A stretch of DNA of 64,000 nucleotides, taken from the NCBI GenBank assembly GCA_951640165.1, contig OX621257.1, positions 13,279,201 to 13,343,200 of the forward strand, read 5' to 3'. Each line of letters opens with the position of its first letter. The first letter of the stretch is position 1. Under the pieces are notes generated by a model. The model made no database searches. It was not told where the DNA came from and saw nothing but the letters and a program-made list of their open reading frames with translations. The translations under genes and the position numbers were made by a program. The stretch is from Pseudoips prasinana. Taxonomy: Eukaryota; Arthropoda; Insecta; Lepidoptera; Nolidae. Of the stretch, positions 11,047 through 21,619 are shown piece by piece.

Positions 11047-11157
11047 TGTAGTAAGTATATTTATAACGTAGGTAGGTTGCAGAATATTATCATAACTGTA
11101 TATGAGGGTGTTTGGAAATAAATCAGTGTTGAACCAACTAACATGTGTTTCACTACA
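11047..11157 (+). repeat. TRIM-1 3' LTR
   Basis: It starts TGTAGTAAG, ends CACTACA, and is followed by the CTACG duplication. It has a 2-bp insertion (AG) relative to the left repeat. Confidence 0.75.
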
Positions 11158-11161
11158 CTAC

Positions 11162-11302
11162 GTACAGACGCCAGCACATCAAGCTACCCCAATCTGTCAA
11201 ATTTCCCCAATTGAAAGTGAACCTTATGCATATGTGAAAAAGTTAAAAATCTATAAAAGAAATTTGACAGATTTGGGTAGCTGGATGTGCTGGCGTCTGT
11301 AC
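11162..11302 (+). mobile_element. Palindromic MITE, copy 1
   Basis: The 141-bp element has long terminal inverted repeats beginning GTACAGACGCCAGCACATC and ending with the complement. Inner parts are also partly self-complementary (ATCTGTCAAATTTC). It is non-coding. It abuts the TRIM-1 target duplication, so TRIM-1 inserted at its edge. Related copies lie at 11710-11851 and 12460-12600. Confidence 0.85.
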
Positions 11303-11709
11303 ATTTACACAGAACGTATCTCCACATCAGACCTCTCTGGTGCGTCTACTTAAATTGCAGTTTGAGACGGCTTGAGCTGAAACTTACATGTATTCTACGG
11401 TGATACTTTGAAAGCAATATAAAATAACTGCAAACGTCATTAAAAAAAATAATAGCACTGAATGTACAAAAAATCGAGGAGACTAACGTGATAATTACAT
11501 ACAAGGCTAATACTAGACCCAATAAAATTAAGATCCGGAGGGTACCGAAAAATGTACGCATCGTTATTTAGAAAATACAATTTTAACAATTAAAAACATG
11601 TATTTTTTAAGTTTAACTAAATTGCTTCCAAAATCTCCCTGATGATATTTGTTTTATGATCTTATTTTTATTATAATTAATAATAACCTTAAAGTGTGTA
11701 ACGGTGCGT
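11303..11709. other. No gene recognised between MITE copies
   Basis: This is AT-rich sequence with only a low-complexity minus-strand open frame at 11346-11561 that shows no domain. Confidence 0.5.
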
Positions 11710-11851
11710 GTACAGACGCCAGCACATCAAGCTACCCCTATCTGTCAAATTTCCACAATTGAAAGTGAACCTTTTGCTTAAGTAATAAAGTTGAAAATCT
11801 TTAAAATAATTTTTGACAGATTGGGAAAGCTGGATGTGCTGGCGTCTGTAC
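11710..11851 (+). mobile_element. Palindromic MITE, copy 2
   Basis: It has the same termini and orientation as copy 1, is 142 bp long, and shows internal substitutions in the middle (AAGTAATAAAGTTGAAAATC). Confidence 0.85.
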
Positions 11852-12459
11852 ATATTGTATTATATTGGTAGGTATTTATATAATATATAAAACGATTTCA
11901 AGGTATTACTCTCATTCAGTCATACTGGTTGTTCGAAATAGTTATAAAATCACGGCAACTGAAATAAATAAAAATCTAATAAACTTTAAAATCTTTTAGG
12001 ACTTTACAATTGTATAAGTATTAGAAATAACTATTATACCAGAGCTAAGATAAAGTGAACGTATTTTTTTTAAATATCGTCTGCTCGGCTGCTAATCCAC
12101 GCCAGTTCATACAGCGGTATACTCGCGTAGCAATAGAGAACCATTCTGATTAGTCCCTTTAAATATTTATTCATATGTTTATTGTACCAGCAAATATTGT
12201 GTTGTTAGTCTTGGTAAATAATATTTAGGTCAGAATAATTAGTATACATATAATAAATTAGTATACATTTAATATGTTCAACTTGAGCCCCAGGATTATT
12301 ATATATTGCTATTAGATTTTGCACAAAATAATTTACAATATTTGCTAAAAATATTTTTTGTAATTTAAAGACTAGATTTTTTGTTTTAATTTATCGTGTT
12401 TTTTACTCGCTGTGACCTAGATTTTAGCGAAATCCTGTATAATAAGTGGTTTACAAGAT
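11852..12459. other. No gene recognised
   Basis: This is AT-rich interspersed DNA between two MITE copies. Nothing with family-like structure was seen. Confidence 0.5.
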
Positions 12460-12600
12460 GTACAGACGCCAGCACATCCAGCTACCCCTATCTGTCAAAT
12501 TTCTTTTATAGATTTTTAACTTTAACACATAAGCATAAGGTTCACTTTCCATTGGGGAAATTTGACAGATTGGGGTAGCTTGATGTGCTGGCGTCTGTAC
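12460..12600 (-). mobile_element. Palindromic MITE, copy 3, inverted
   Basis: This is the reverse complement of copy 1 (the asymmetric AGCTT/AGCTG bases next to the ends are swapped), 141 bp. Its flanks extend the palindrome to ATGTACA...TGTACAT. Confidence 0.85.
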
Positions 12601-13039
12601 ATAAATAGTGAAAGTTTAAAGACATTAATAATTTTTCTAGGAAATTGAACAACGTATAGAACAACCAGCAAAACATACAAAAAAAGAGATCCACATTTCG
12701 ATAAGTTGACACATTTTGTAGAGGGATACGTATTTTTATATTTTACTTAAAGTTATAGTATATTTTGTTCAGTACCTAGGGTATATTTAATTCTACTCAC
12801 TTATATGTTACACCTTGCATGATATTAGCTGGAAAGTTTTGCATTGTCTATACAATGAAAATATTTTTTGTATTTAGGAACAAAGGATTATGAGTTCTTC
12901 TTGTAACTAAGTTTGACTATTAGATGGACGGGATATATTATTACAAAATAGTTTTTTAATGTTCGATGAATATACATAGGATATTATGTCATCCAAGAGG
13001 GTGTTTTTCATACTGAGGCGTCTTATGTGTCAAACACCG
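12601..13039. other. No gene recognised; flank of BEL-2
   Basis: This is AT-rich sequence up to the BEL-2 LTR. It should be the pre-insertion flank on the 3' side of that element. Confidence 0.45.
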
Positions 13040-13239
13040 TGTTTGAGATCGTATTTGTCTTGATAATTCAGCAATGCAGCTTCCTCCTTTTCCCGCTCGG
13101 TTAAGGGTTAGGTTGTCTTCAATGAATGGTTTTATTTGATACATAAAATGACGTTTATTTATTATATTCGATGATAACAAAAAAATACTCATTACACGAA
13201 GACAGACAGAAATCGAAGAGGGTGACAAAACGATATATA
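13040..13239 (-). repeat. BEL-2 3' LTR (core)
   Basis: It begins TGTTTGAGATCG on the plus strand, so it ends CA on the coding strand. It matches 44564-44763 with one difference (CTCATTACACG against CTCATAACACG). The true start on the coding strand may extend to 13309, since the other copy is cut off at 44763 by LINE-B. Confidence 0.75.
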
Positions 13240-13515
13240 GTATAGAAAGTGAAGTTTGCGCAGGAGACGGACCGTCCAATCGCCGATCCTCTCGTCCTCC
13301 ATTGTTCCATATTAATAAACAGGCGTCATGTGAAACACCACTTTGACGAGATTAAAATTGCAACAATTAATCCATCTTAATATTGTTACTATGATACATA
13401 TACTTATTTATATCTTTTTTCATTTCTTTATTTCAGTTTCATCGTTGGAGTAAACTCTGACTTTAATGAACCGATTCAGACTGGATCCGGATTATATTCG
13501 GAGTTTGTAGGAAAA

Positions 13516-15243
13516 ATGAAAATTAGAGACGGGAATTTAAATGTATTAATTCCCATAGATATTTCGTATATAGAGCCTCATATAAATAATCTTAATATAG
13601 TTTTAGGTAGTTATAAGTTTTTATGTAGGCAGTCAGAAACCATAGACCCATCTGAATGTTCCAACACTATAGAACCGCTATCCATGAGATACCAAGACTT
13701 AGTAAAAGAATTTGAATCCATATCCCATTTAATTGATAATAAACATAAACGGTCCGCTTGGATAGGCATTGGTGGTTCAATCCTAAAAACCATTTTTGGA
13801 ACTTTAAGCGAAGAAGACGCCATAAAATACGATGAAGTTTTAACTTCTGTAAACCAGAACGAGAGAAAACTAGCTTCGCTTATTAAGGAAAACATTTTAC
13901 TAACATCATCAACTTTAGTTAGCTATAACCAAACAATACACAAAATTCGAACTAACGAAGATATTTTAAACTCCGCTATCGACGAGCTCTCTGTAAACAT
14001 CAAAAATATAAGTAATGTTTCTAATGAGTTACTTATTAAAAATAAATTAAACAATATTCTAATCCGCCTTGAAACCTCTCTACTTACATTATCATTTCAA
14101 TTAGAAGATATAACAACCGCCGTGTTGCTAAGTAGCAGAAACATTATACACCCATCTATAATAACACCAATAGAACTATACCGAGAACTCGCCGATAACC
14201 ACTTGCACCTCCACGCAGGTTAGCCTACCTGTAAGTTTAGAATTAAGTAAAATGTACATTATTTTAAGTATGTCGCATGTAATTTCTTACTTTTATAATA
14301 ATAAGATTGTGTTTGTGTTAAAAATACCGCTGGTTAATCCGGAAGAGTATTTCGTATACCGTAACTTACCCTTACCTATTCCGCATGACACCCTGAAGCC
14401 TAATACCTATAGTGTAATCATACCTAGCAGTAATTTTATAGCAATGACCAAAGACAAAACACGCTATTGTACATTAAACGACCTAGATAAGTGTGAAAGT
14501 GGCAACCCTGAGAACTACATTTGTGACATTCCTAATGTGTTATCATCAGCGGAGAACCAAACTGTGAAAGTGAACTTATCACACGTGTAGTTACATCCTT
14601 ACCGAAACAATGTGAAACTAAATCTTTATTCGGAAATATAAACATTTGGACTGTTCTAAATCAAAATAAATGGATTTATGTACAATCGGAAACTACAAAA
14701 TTAACAATAGAATGTGGAAATAAAATGTACAATAAAAACATCCTCGGTACTGGTATACTTACCTTAACTAATCATTGTTTAGCCTATAGTAGAAATATGA
14801 AGTTTGTACCAAAATTAGATAACAGTAACATAAGTCTCTCTTTAGTTAACAGAGACTTTAATATCATAAACAAATCATGTTGTAATATTGATAAGATAAG
14901 TAAGCTGATAAGTAATGTGTCCCCTGTTAAGTTAGATAATATAAATTTAGAAAATCTCGGCTCGAATGAAAAGCTAATAAATAATCTAATAAACAATGCA
15001 GACGAAATTTTAAATAACCAATCGTTCATAAGCAAACACGGGACCCATTATGCTATAAATACCGTATCTTTTATTTTAATTTTAATTCTTTTATTTTCTT
15101 TATATAAATTGTACGTTAAATATTATGTCAAATCTGGCCGCAGTCTCAGAATAAACATCGAATCGCAAACCTCCCGTAGACCTTCAGTTTCCCAATCTGC
15201 ACACACTACCCCTGTCTCCTGTCCTCGACTTAGAGTTACATAA
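13516..15243 (+). pseudogene. ERV-1 env, left-arm copy, two frameshifts
   Basis: This duplicates the env at 18685-20413. The N-terminal piece (13516-14223) includes a basic cleavage-like site (KHKR) followed by a hydrophobic Gly-rich segment (SAWIGIGGSILKTIFG), the fusion-peptide arrangement of baculovirus F-like envelope proteins. The frame breaks at about 14210, as in the other arm. It breaks again at about 14556 through a 1-bp deletion private to this arm, then continues at 14725-15243 with a C-terminal transmembrane segment (SFILILILLFSLYKLYV). A splice-acceptor-like TTTATTTCAG lies at 13427-13436, upstream of env. Confidence 0.85.
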
Positions 15244-15285
15244 ACTTCGGAACATCAACCCCGAAGTTTAGTCTCCCCGGGGAGG

Positions 15286-15519
15286 TGTTATACCCTAGCA
15301 TTGCACCCCTATTTGCCTACACAGCACAATCACCGCTAACTTAGCATTTCTCTGTCCTAGTCCCTCACTCGCCCATCCTCACACCTTAGTCGCTCTCCAT
15401 CCTCCATCGCAAAAAGGCTGCGAAAAGATCTCGTGTCTAATTCTCTGATATTCAATAAAACTAATTAAATCAATTAAATTTCTTTTTTTAAAAAGGGATT
15501 ATTTAAATCCCGTATAACA
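15286..15519 (+). repeat. ERV-1 LTR, left-arm copy
   Basis: It is a 234-bp repeat, TGTTATACCC...GTATAACA, reverse-complementary to 18409-18642 with no difference I can see. It is followed by GATC, the ERV-1 target duplication, and then BEL-2 sequence. Confidence 0.92.
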
Positions 15520-15523
15520 GATC

Positions 15524-17040
15524 GAAAACGAGTAATTTTTGTACTCCAATTAAATGTTTTGTTTTATGGTGCATTACAACGAGTTTGCCGGCAACTCATA
15601 TTGTTTATGACACATTCCACATCCCGGACAACGTGTGTCTAGCGGATCCTACATTTAATATACCGTCAGAGATCGATATACTGATTGGTGCGGACGTATT
15701 CTGGGATTTGTTAGATGTGGATCGAATTCGATTATCTAATGGTCCATACCTGCAGAACTCAAAGGTCGGGTGGTTAATATCAGGTCCCATTTATACTAAC
15801 AAATTAACCGCTCACAGTATTCAATGTAATTTTGTGCAGCAGTCGAGCCTTGATAAGCAATTACGTAAATTTTGGGAACTGGAAGAAATCATAGGTTCAG
15901 GTTCGTTTCTCGCGGAAGAAGAACACATATGTGAAAATTCATTTGTTAGTACGACTACACGAGATATTAGTGGTAAGTTTTCGGTACGAATCCCGTTAAA
16001 GGAATCGGCCGAAGTTCTCGGTGATTCATATGAAAACGCCAAATCTCGTTTTCTTTCGTTAGAACGCAGGTTAGAGCGATCGCCCACATATAAAAAATTG
16101 TATTGTGATTTCATGAGGGAGTATATTGAGCTAGGACACAGGTCTCAAATAAAGGAATATACATGGCCATATTATTTCCTTCCGCATCATGGGGTGTTCC
16201 GCGAACACAGCACGACTACCAAGTTGCGTGTAGTGTTCGACGCTAGTGCAAAAACTACGTCGAATAAGTCGCTTAACGATATTCAATTGATAGGACCCCC
16301 TCTTCAAAACGATATTTTTTCTATTTTACTCCGTTTTCGTCAGTATAAGTATGTGGCCTGCGCTGACGTAGAGAAAATGTACCGGTAAGTGTTAGTGCAC
16401 CATGATCAGCGCAACCTACAGTTAATTTTGTGGCGAGAACGTTCTTCGGATGAATTACGTATATACAGGCTCAATACCGTGACCTACGGAACCGCATCAG
16501 CGCCTTACTTAAGTATGCGATGTTTACGGCAACTCGCACAGGAAACAGACGATGAAGTCGTTTCCAAGGTCATTAAAGAAGACTTCTTCGTAGATGACTT
16601 AATTACGGGTCAAAATGATCCCCAAGTTTTATTAAATATATGTGAAAAAACTTCGGAAGTTTTAAAATCGGCCTGTTTTCCCTTACGAAAGTGGATATTC
16701 AGTCATGACGTAAACATTGAAGTATCAAAGGAAATAGCTATCACGGAACATTGCCAATATAAAACCCTGGGTTTAGGCTGGCACGTTAAGAAAGATGAAC
16801 TTTATTTCACCACCAATTTCCAAAATATACCTAAAGTTACTAAACGAAATATGATGTCGGTAATCTCACAAATCTGTGACCCTTTAGGTCTTTTGTCGCC
16901 AGCAATAATTATAGCAAAAATACTGCTTCAAAAATTATGGCTATGTAAAATCGATTGGGATGAATCGGTTCCAAACGCTATCGAATGTTTATGGAATCGA
17001 TTCATTCAAAACTTGTCATCATTAGGAAATATTCGTGTTC
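15524..17040 (+). pseudogene. BEL-2 protease and RT, left-arm copy
   Basis: It duplicates the minus-strand fragment at 17065-18408 and reaches about 180 bp further into RT. It shows the end of the protease (IDILIGADVFWDLL), the RT core (LRVVFDASAKT, GPPLQNDI, ACADVEKMYR) and FFVDDLITG. It then continues through GLGWHVKKDELYF and ICDPLGLLSPA in the spacer (16864-17040). A TAA at 16386-16388 replaces the CAA of the other arm. The piece ends where the right arm begins, so no RNase H or integrase follows. Confidence 0.88.
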
Positions 17041-17064
17041 CGCGTTACGTCATGAGTGAATACG
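16864..17064. other. Single-copy spacer between the inverted arms
   Basis: These 201 bp are not present in the right arm. About 180 bp continue BEL-2 RT in the plus orientation. The rest (about 17041-17064) leads into the point where the minus-strand copy starts. Confidence 0.85.
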
Positions 17065-18408
17065 TTACCGACATCATATTTCGTTTAGTAACTTTAGGTA
17101 TATTTTGGAAATTGGTGGTGAAATAAAGTTCATCTTTCTTAACGTGCCAGCCTAAACCCAGGGTTTTATATTGGCAATGTTCCGTGATAGCTATTTCCTT
17201 TGATACTTCAATGTTTACGTCATGACTGAATATCCACTTTCGTAAGGGAAAACAGGCCGATTTTAAAACTTCCGAAGTTTTTTCACATATATTTAATAAA
17301 ACTTGGGGATCATTTTGACCCGTAATTAAGTCATCTACGAAGAAGTCTTCTTTAATGACCTTGGAAACGACTTCATCGTCGGTTTCCTGGACGAGTTGCC
17401 GTAAACATCGCATACTTAAGTAAGGCGCTGATGCGGTTCCGTAGGTCACGGTATTGAGCCTGTATATACGTAATTCATCCGAAGAACGTTCTCGCCACAA
17501 AATTAACTGTAGGTTGCGCTGATCATGGTGCACTAACACTTGCCGGTACATTTTCTCTACGTCAGCGCAGGCCACATACTTATACTGACGAAAACGGAGT
17601 AAAATAGAAAAAATATCGTTTTGAAGAGGGGGTCCTATCAATTGAATATCGTTAAGCGACTTATTCGACGTAGTTTTTGCACTAGCATCGAACACTACAC
17701 GCAACTTGGTAGTCGTGCTGTGTTCGCGGAACACCCCATGATGCGGAAGGAAATAATATGGCCATGTATATTCCTTTATTTGAGACCTGTGTCCTAGCTC
17801 AATATACTCCCTCATGAAATCACAATACAATTTTTTATATGTGGGCGATCGCTCTAACCTGCGTTCTAACGAAAGAAAACGAGATTTGGCGTTTTCATAT
17901 GAATCACCGAGAACTTCGGCCGATTCCTTTAACGGGATTCGTACCGAAAACTTACCACTAATATCTCGTGTAGTCGTACTAACAAATGAATTTTCACATA
18001 TGTGTTCTTCTTCCGCGAGAAACGAACCTGAACCTATGATTTCTTCCAGTTCCCAAAATTTACGTAATTGCTTATCAAGGCTCGACTGCTGCACAAAATT
18101 ACATTGAATACTGTGAGCGGTTAATTTGTTAGTATAAATGGGACCTGATATTAACCACCCGACCTTTGAGTTCTGCAGGTATGGACCATTAGATAATCGA
18201 ATTCGATCCACATCTAACAAATCCCAGAATACGTCCGCACCAATCAGTATATCGATCTCTGACGGTATATTAAATGTAGGATCCGCTAGACACACGTTGT
18301 CCGGGATGTGGAATGTGTCATAAACAATATGAGTTGCCGGCAAACTCGTTGTAATGCACCATAAAACAAAACATTTAATTGGAGTACAAAAATTACTCGT
18401 TTTCGATC
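17065..18408 (-). pseudogene. BEL-2 protease end and reverse transcriptase, 3'-truncated
   Basis: This is a 432-codon open frame (18343-17045) that continues upstream to the ERV-1 insertion at 18409. It includes the end of a retropepsin-like domain (IDILIGADVFWDLL). The RT palm motifs include LRVVFDASAKT and the catalytic FFVDDLITG, and there are no internal stops. It is cut at 17065, after RNMMSV, by the inverted duplication, so connection, RNase H and integrase are lost. The upstream half of the protease (ALIDSGSQNSFIS) is on the far side of ERV-1, near 36900. Confidence 0.9.
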
Positions 18409-18642
18409 TGTTATACGGGATTTAAATAATCCCTTTTTAAAAAAAGAAATTTAATTGATTTAATTAGTTTTATTGAATATCAGAGAATTAGACACGAGAT
18501 CTTTTCGCAGCCTTTTTGCGATGGAGGATGGAGAGCGACTAAGGTGTGAGGATGGGCGAGTGAGGGACTAGGACAGAGAAATGCTAAGTTAGCGGTGATT
18601 GTGCTGTGTAGGCAAATAGGGGTGCAATGCTAGGGTATAACA
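18409..18642 (-). repeat. ERV-1 3' LTR
   Basis: It spans TGTTATACGG to GGGTATAACA. The inner side (18643-18650) reads GGGGAGG on the coding strand, a short polypurine tract. GATC precedes it at 18405-18408. Confidence 0.93.
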
Positions 18643-18684
18643 CCTCCCCGGGGAGACTAAACTTCGGGGTTGATGTTCCGAAGT

Positions 18685-20413
18685 TTATGTAACTCTAAGT
18701 CGAGGACAGGAGACAGGGGTAGTGTGTGCAGATTGGGAAACTGAAGGTCTACGGGAGGTTTGCGATTCGATGTTTATTCTGAGACTGCGGCCAGATTTGA
18801 CATAATATTTAACGTACAATTTATATAAAGAAAATAAAAGAATTAAAATTAAAATAAAAGATACGGTATTTATAGCATAATGGGTCCCGTGTTTGCTTAT
18901 GAACGATTGGTTATTTAAAATTTCGTCTGCATTGTTTATTAGATTATTTATTAGCTTTTCATTCGAGCCGAGATTTTCTAAATTTATATTATCTAACTTA
19001 ACAGGGGACACATTACTTATCAGCTTACTTATCTTATCAATATTACAACATGATTCGTTTATGATATTAAAGTCTCTGTTAACTAAAGAGAGACTTATGT
19101 TACTGTTATCTAATTTTGGTACAAACTTCATATTTCTACTATAGGCTAAACAATGATTAGTTAAGGTAAGTATACCGGTACCGAGGATGTTTTTATTGTA
19201 CATTTTATTTCCACATTCTATTGTTAATTTTGTAGTTTCCGATTGTACATAAATCCATTTATTTTGATTTAGAACAGTCCAAATATTTATATTTCCGAAT
19301 AAAGATTTAGTTTCACATTGTTTCGGTAAGGATGTAACTACACGTGTGATAAGTTCACTTTCACAGTTTGGATTCTCCGCTGATGATAACACATTAGGGA
19401 TGTCACAAATGTAGTTCTCAGGGTTGCCACTTTCACACTTATCTAGGTCGTTTAATGTACAATAGCGTGTTTTGTCTTTGGTCATTGCTATAAAATTACT
19501 GCTAGGTATGATTACACTATAGGTATTAGGCTTCAGGGTGTCATGCGGAATAGGTAAGGGTAAGTTACGGTATACGAAATACTCTTCCGGATTAACCAGC
19601 GGTATTTTTAACACAAACACAATCTTATTATTATAAAAGTAAGAAATTACATGCGACATACTTAAAATAATGTACATTTTACTTAATTCTAAACTTACAG
19701 GTAGGCTAACCTGCGTGGAGGTGCAAGTGGTTATCGGCGAGTTCTCGGTATAGTTCTATTGGTGTTATTATAGATGGGTGTATAATGTTTCTGCTACTTA
19801 GCAACACGGCGGTTGTTATATCTTCTAATTGAAATGATAATGTAAGTAGAGAGGTTTCAAGGCGGATTAGAATATTGTTTAATTTATTTTTAATAAGTAA
19901 CTCATTAGAAACATTACTTATATTTTTGATGTTTACAGAGAGCTCGTCGATAGCGGAGTTTAAAATATCTTCGTTAGTTCGAATTTTGTGTATTGATTGG
20001 TTATAGCTAACTAAAGTTGATGATGTTAGTAAAATATTTTCCTTAATAAGCGAAGCTAGTTTTCTCTCGTTCTGGTTTACAGAAGTTAAAACTTCATCGT
20101 ATTTTATGGCGTCTTCTTCGCTTAAAGTTCCAAAAATGGTTTTTAGGATTGAACCACCAATGCCTATCCAAGCGGACCGTTTATGTTTATTATCAATTAA
20201 ATGGGATATGGATTCAAATTCTTTTACTAAGTCTTGGTATCTCATGGATAGCGGTTCTATAGTGTTGGAACATTCAGATGGGTCTATGGTTTCTGACTGC
20301 CTACATAAAAACTTATAACTACCTAAAACTATATTAAGATTATTTATATGAGGCTCTATATACGAAATATCTATGGGAATTAATACATTTAAATTCCCGT
20401 CTCTAATTTTCAT
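18685..20413 (-). pseudogene. ERV-1 env (F-like envelope protein), one frameshift
   Basis: The envelope glycoprotein of errantiviruses is a class I-type fusion protein related to baculovirus F. Piece 1 (20413-19706, 235 codons) has KHKR as a furin-like site, then a Gly-rich hydrophobic fusion-peptide-like segment. Piece 2 (19677-18685, 330 codons) has many Cys in the ectodomain (RYCTLNDLDKCES, HCLAYS), a transmembrane helix near residue 285 (SFILILILLFSLY) and a short basic tail. The two pieces lie in different frames, with the shift near 19706-19735 shared by both arms. Hydrophobic codons upstream of 20413 and a TTTATTTCAG acceptor at about 20493-20502 suggest that the signal peptide lies upstream and that env is made from a spliced RNA. 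Confidence 0.85.
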
Positions 20414-20548
20414 TTTTCCTACAAACTCCGAATATAATCCGGATCCAGTCTGAATCGGTTCATTAAAGTCAGAGTTTACTCCAACGATGAAACTGAAATA
20501 AAGAAATGAAAAAAGATATAAATACGTATATGTATCATAGTAACAATA

Positions 20549-21619
20549 TTAAGATGGATTAATTGTTGCAATTTTAATCTCGTCAAAGTGGTGTTTCACA
20601 TGACGCCTGTTTATTAATAGTGTTACGGTGTGATTACCGTGCACCTTAACAACCTTGTACGGGCCCTTCCACATGGGAGATAAGGCCTTACGCAACCTAA
20701 GGTGATTTTTTAGCAGGACATAATCACCAACTTTATATGATGCGGAACGGGTATGAGAATCATAACAAGTCTTAGATGTTTCTTTTGATTTATGGATAAA
20801 TTCTAACGCCCTATCACGCGCGTATTTCATACGGTGTTGTAGCATTTTTACATACTCGGGGTATGTAGAGCTAGAGATATCGTAAACTGAGTCGGGAATA
20901 TAAGGTTTGTGTCCGAATAATAATTCGTAAGGAGTGTAGTGTGTAGTTGAGTGCACTGCGGTATTATATGCTAACATAGAAGTGAACACATAGCGGGGCC
21001 AGTTATCCTGATTATCGTTGACGTATGATTTTAGGTACTCCTTGAGAGTAGAGTGAGATCGTTCTAAGGCGCCTTGTGTCTGTGGGTGGTAAGGCGAGCA
21101 CCACAGTTGTTTTATTTTTAAGAATTCACAAGTCTTTTTAAAGAGTTCTGTTGTAAGGTTTGTTCCCTGATCGGTAAGAATATATTTTGGGATTCCAAAT
21201 AAAGATATAAAGTGAAGGAGACATTCACTGGTCTCTTCGGCAGTAGTGCTGCGAATGGGATATGCTAACGAGAATTTGGTTAAATCATCTTTCATTGTGA
21301 GTATGTATTTTAATTTGGCAGTGCCGGACTCTGGTAGTGGTCCTACGATATCGAGAGATAATCTCTCGAATGGCGACGTCGAAGTGGATGTGATAACCAT
21401 AGGGGCTCTATTTATTTTACGCAGGGCTTTGTTGGTTTGACATAATTTACACTTTTTAACGTAACTTTCGATGTCGCTGCGCATATTTTTCCAATAAAAC
21501 CTTTCTTTAATGCGATTCAGCATCCTTGTAGAACCGAAATGTCCCGCTATGGGAATATCATGATTTTCTTTTAAAATTGTTTGGATTTCGCTTAATGAAG
21601 GATATATGATATGATTATT
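20549..21619 (-). CDS. ERV-1 integrase
   Basis: The open frame runs from the LINE-C junction to TAA at 20549. It has an HHCC zinc-binding domain (HDIPIAGHFG, then CKLCQ). The catalytic core has Asp in LSLDIVGPLP, Asp in LTDQGTN and Glu in GALERSH, the DDE triad of Ty3/Gypsy integrases. The C-terminal region (YKVGDYVLLKNHL, PMWKGPYKVV) is an SH3-like DNA-binding domain. No stop is seen in this part. In the intact element it would be the end of pol. Here it is cut from RNase H by LINE-C. The first ATG (21523) lies inside the zinc domain and is not a natural start. Confidence 0.85.
   Translation of the reverse strand, partial: NNHIIYPSLSEIQTILKENHDIPIAGHFGSTRMLNRIKERFYWKNMRSDIESYVKKCKLCQTNKALRKINRAPMVITSTSTSPFERLSLDIVGPLPESGTAKLKYILTMKDDLTKFSLAYPIRSTTAEETSECLLHFISLFGIPKYILTDQGTNLTTELFKKTCEFLKIKQLWCSPYHPQTQGALERSHSTLKEYLKSYVNDNQDNWPRYVFTSMLAYNTAVHSTTHYTPYELLFGHKPYIPDSVYDISSSTYPEYVKMLQHRMKYARDRALEFIHKSKETSKTCYDSHTRSASYKVGDYVLLKNHLRLRKALSPMWKGPYKVVKVHGNHTVTLLINRRHVKHHFDEIKIATINPS

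Larger units (their letters stand above)
10414..11157 (+). mobile_element. TRIM-1: miniature LTR retroelement, 744 bp
   Basis: Direct repeats of about 110 bp lie at 10414-10522 and 11047-11157. Both start TGTAGTA and share TATTTATAACGTAGGTAGG through TGTTGAACCAA. CTACG occurs at 10409-10413 and again at 11158-11162, a 5-bp target duplication that fixes the ends. A purine-rich AAAGAAGTAAG precedes the right repeat, like a polypurine tract. The interior holds a 3' coding remnant (10485-10850) and no gag or pol. The size and layout fit a terminal-repeat retrotransposon in miniature, probably an internal-deletion derivative. No database search was possible. Confidence 0.75.
13310..16863 (+). repeat. 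Left arm of 3.55-kb inverted duplication
   Basis: It is the reverse complement of 17065-20619, with coordinates summing to 33928-33929 throughout. It contains the last codons of ERV-1 integrase, env, the ERV-1 LTR and part of BEL-2 protease and RT, all on the plus strand. Differences seen between the arms are few: one 1-bp deletion near 14556, a C-to-T change giving a stop at 16386-16388, and a handful of substitutions. The arm is about 99.8% identical to the other by my count. Confidence 0.93.
17065..20619 (-). repeat. Right arm of 3.55-kb inverted duplication
   Basis: This is the partner of 13310-16863. It is continuous with the rest of ERV-1 (integrase onward to 26 kb) and lacks the arm-private stop and deletion found on the left, so it is most likely the parent copy. 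Confidence 0.93.

Noticed and set aside
13040..13279. Independent short gene on the minus strand (12989-13279)
   Set aside because: It overlaps the BEL-2 LTR and recurs at the other LTR; not a gene.
13310..20619. Two independent ERV-1 insertions in opposite orientation
   Set aside because: Both copies share the same BEL-2 junction, GATC site and env frameshift, which needs duplication of the whole segment.
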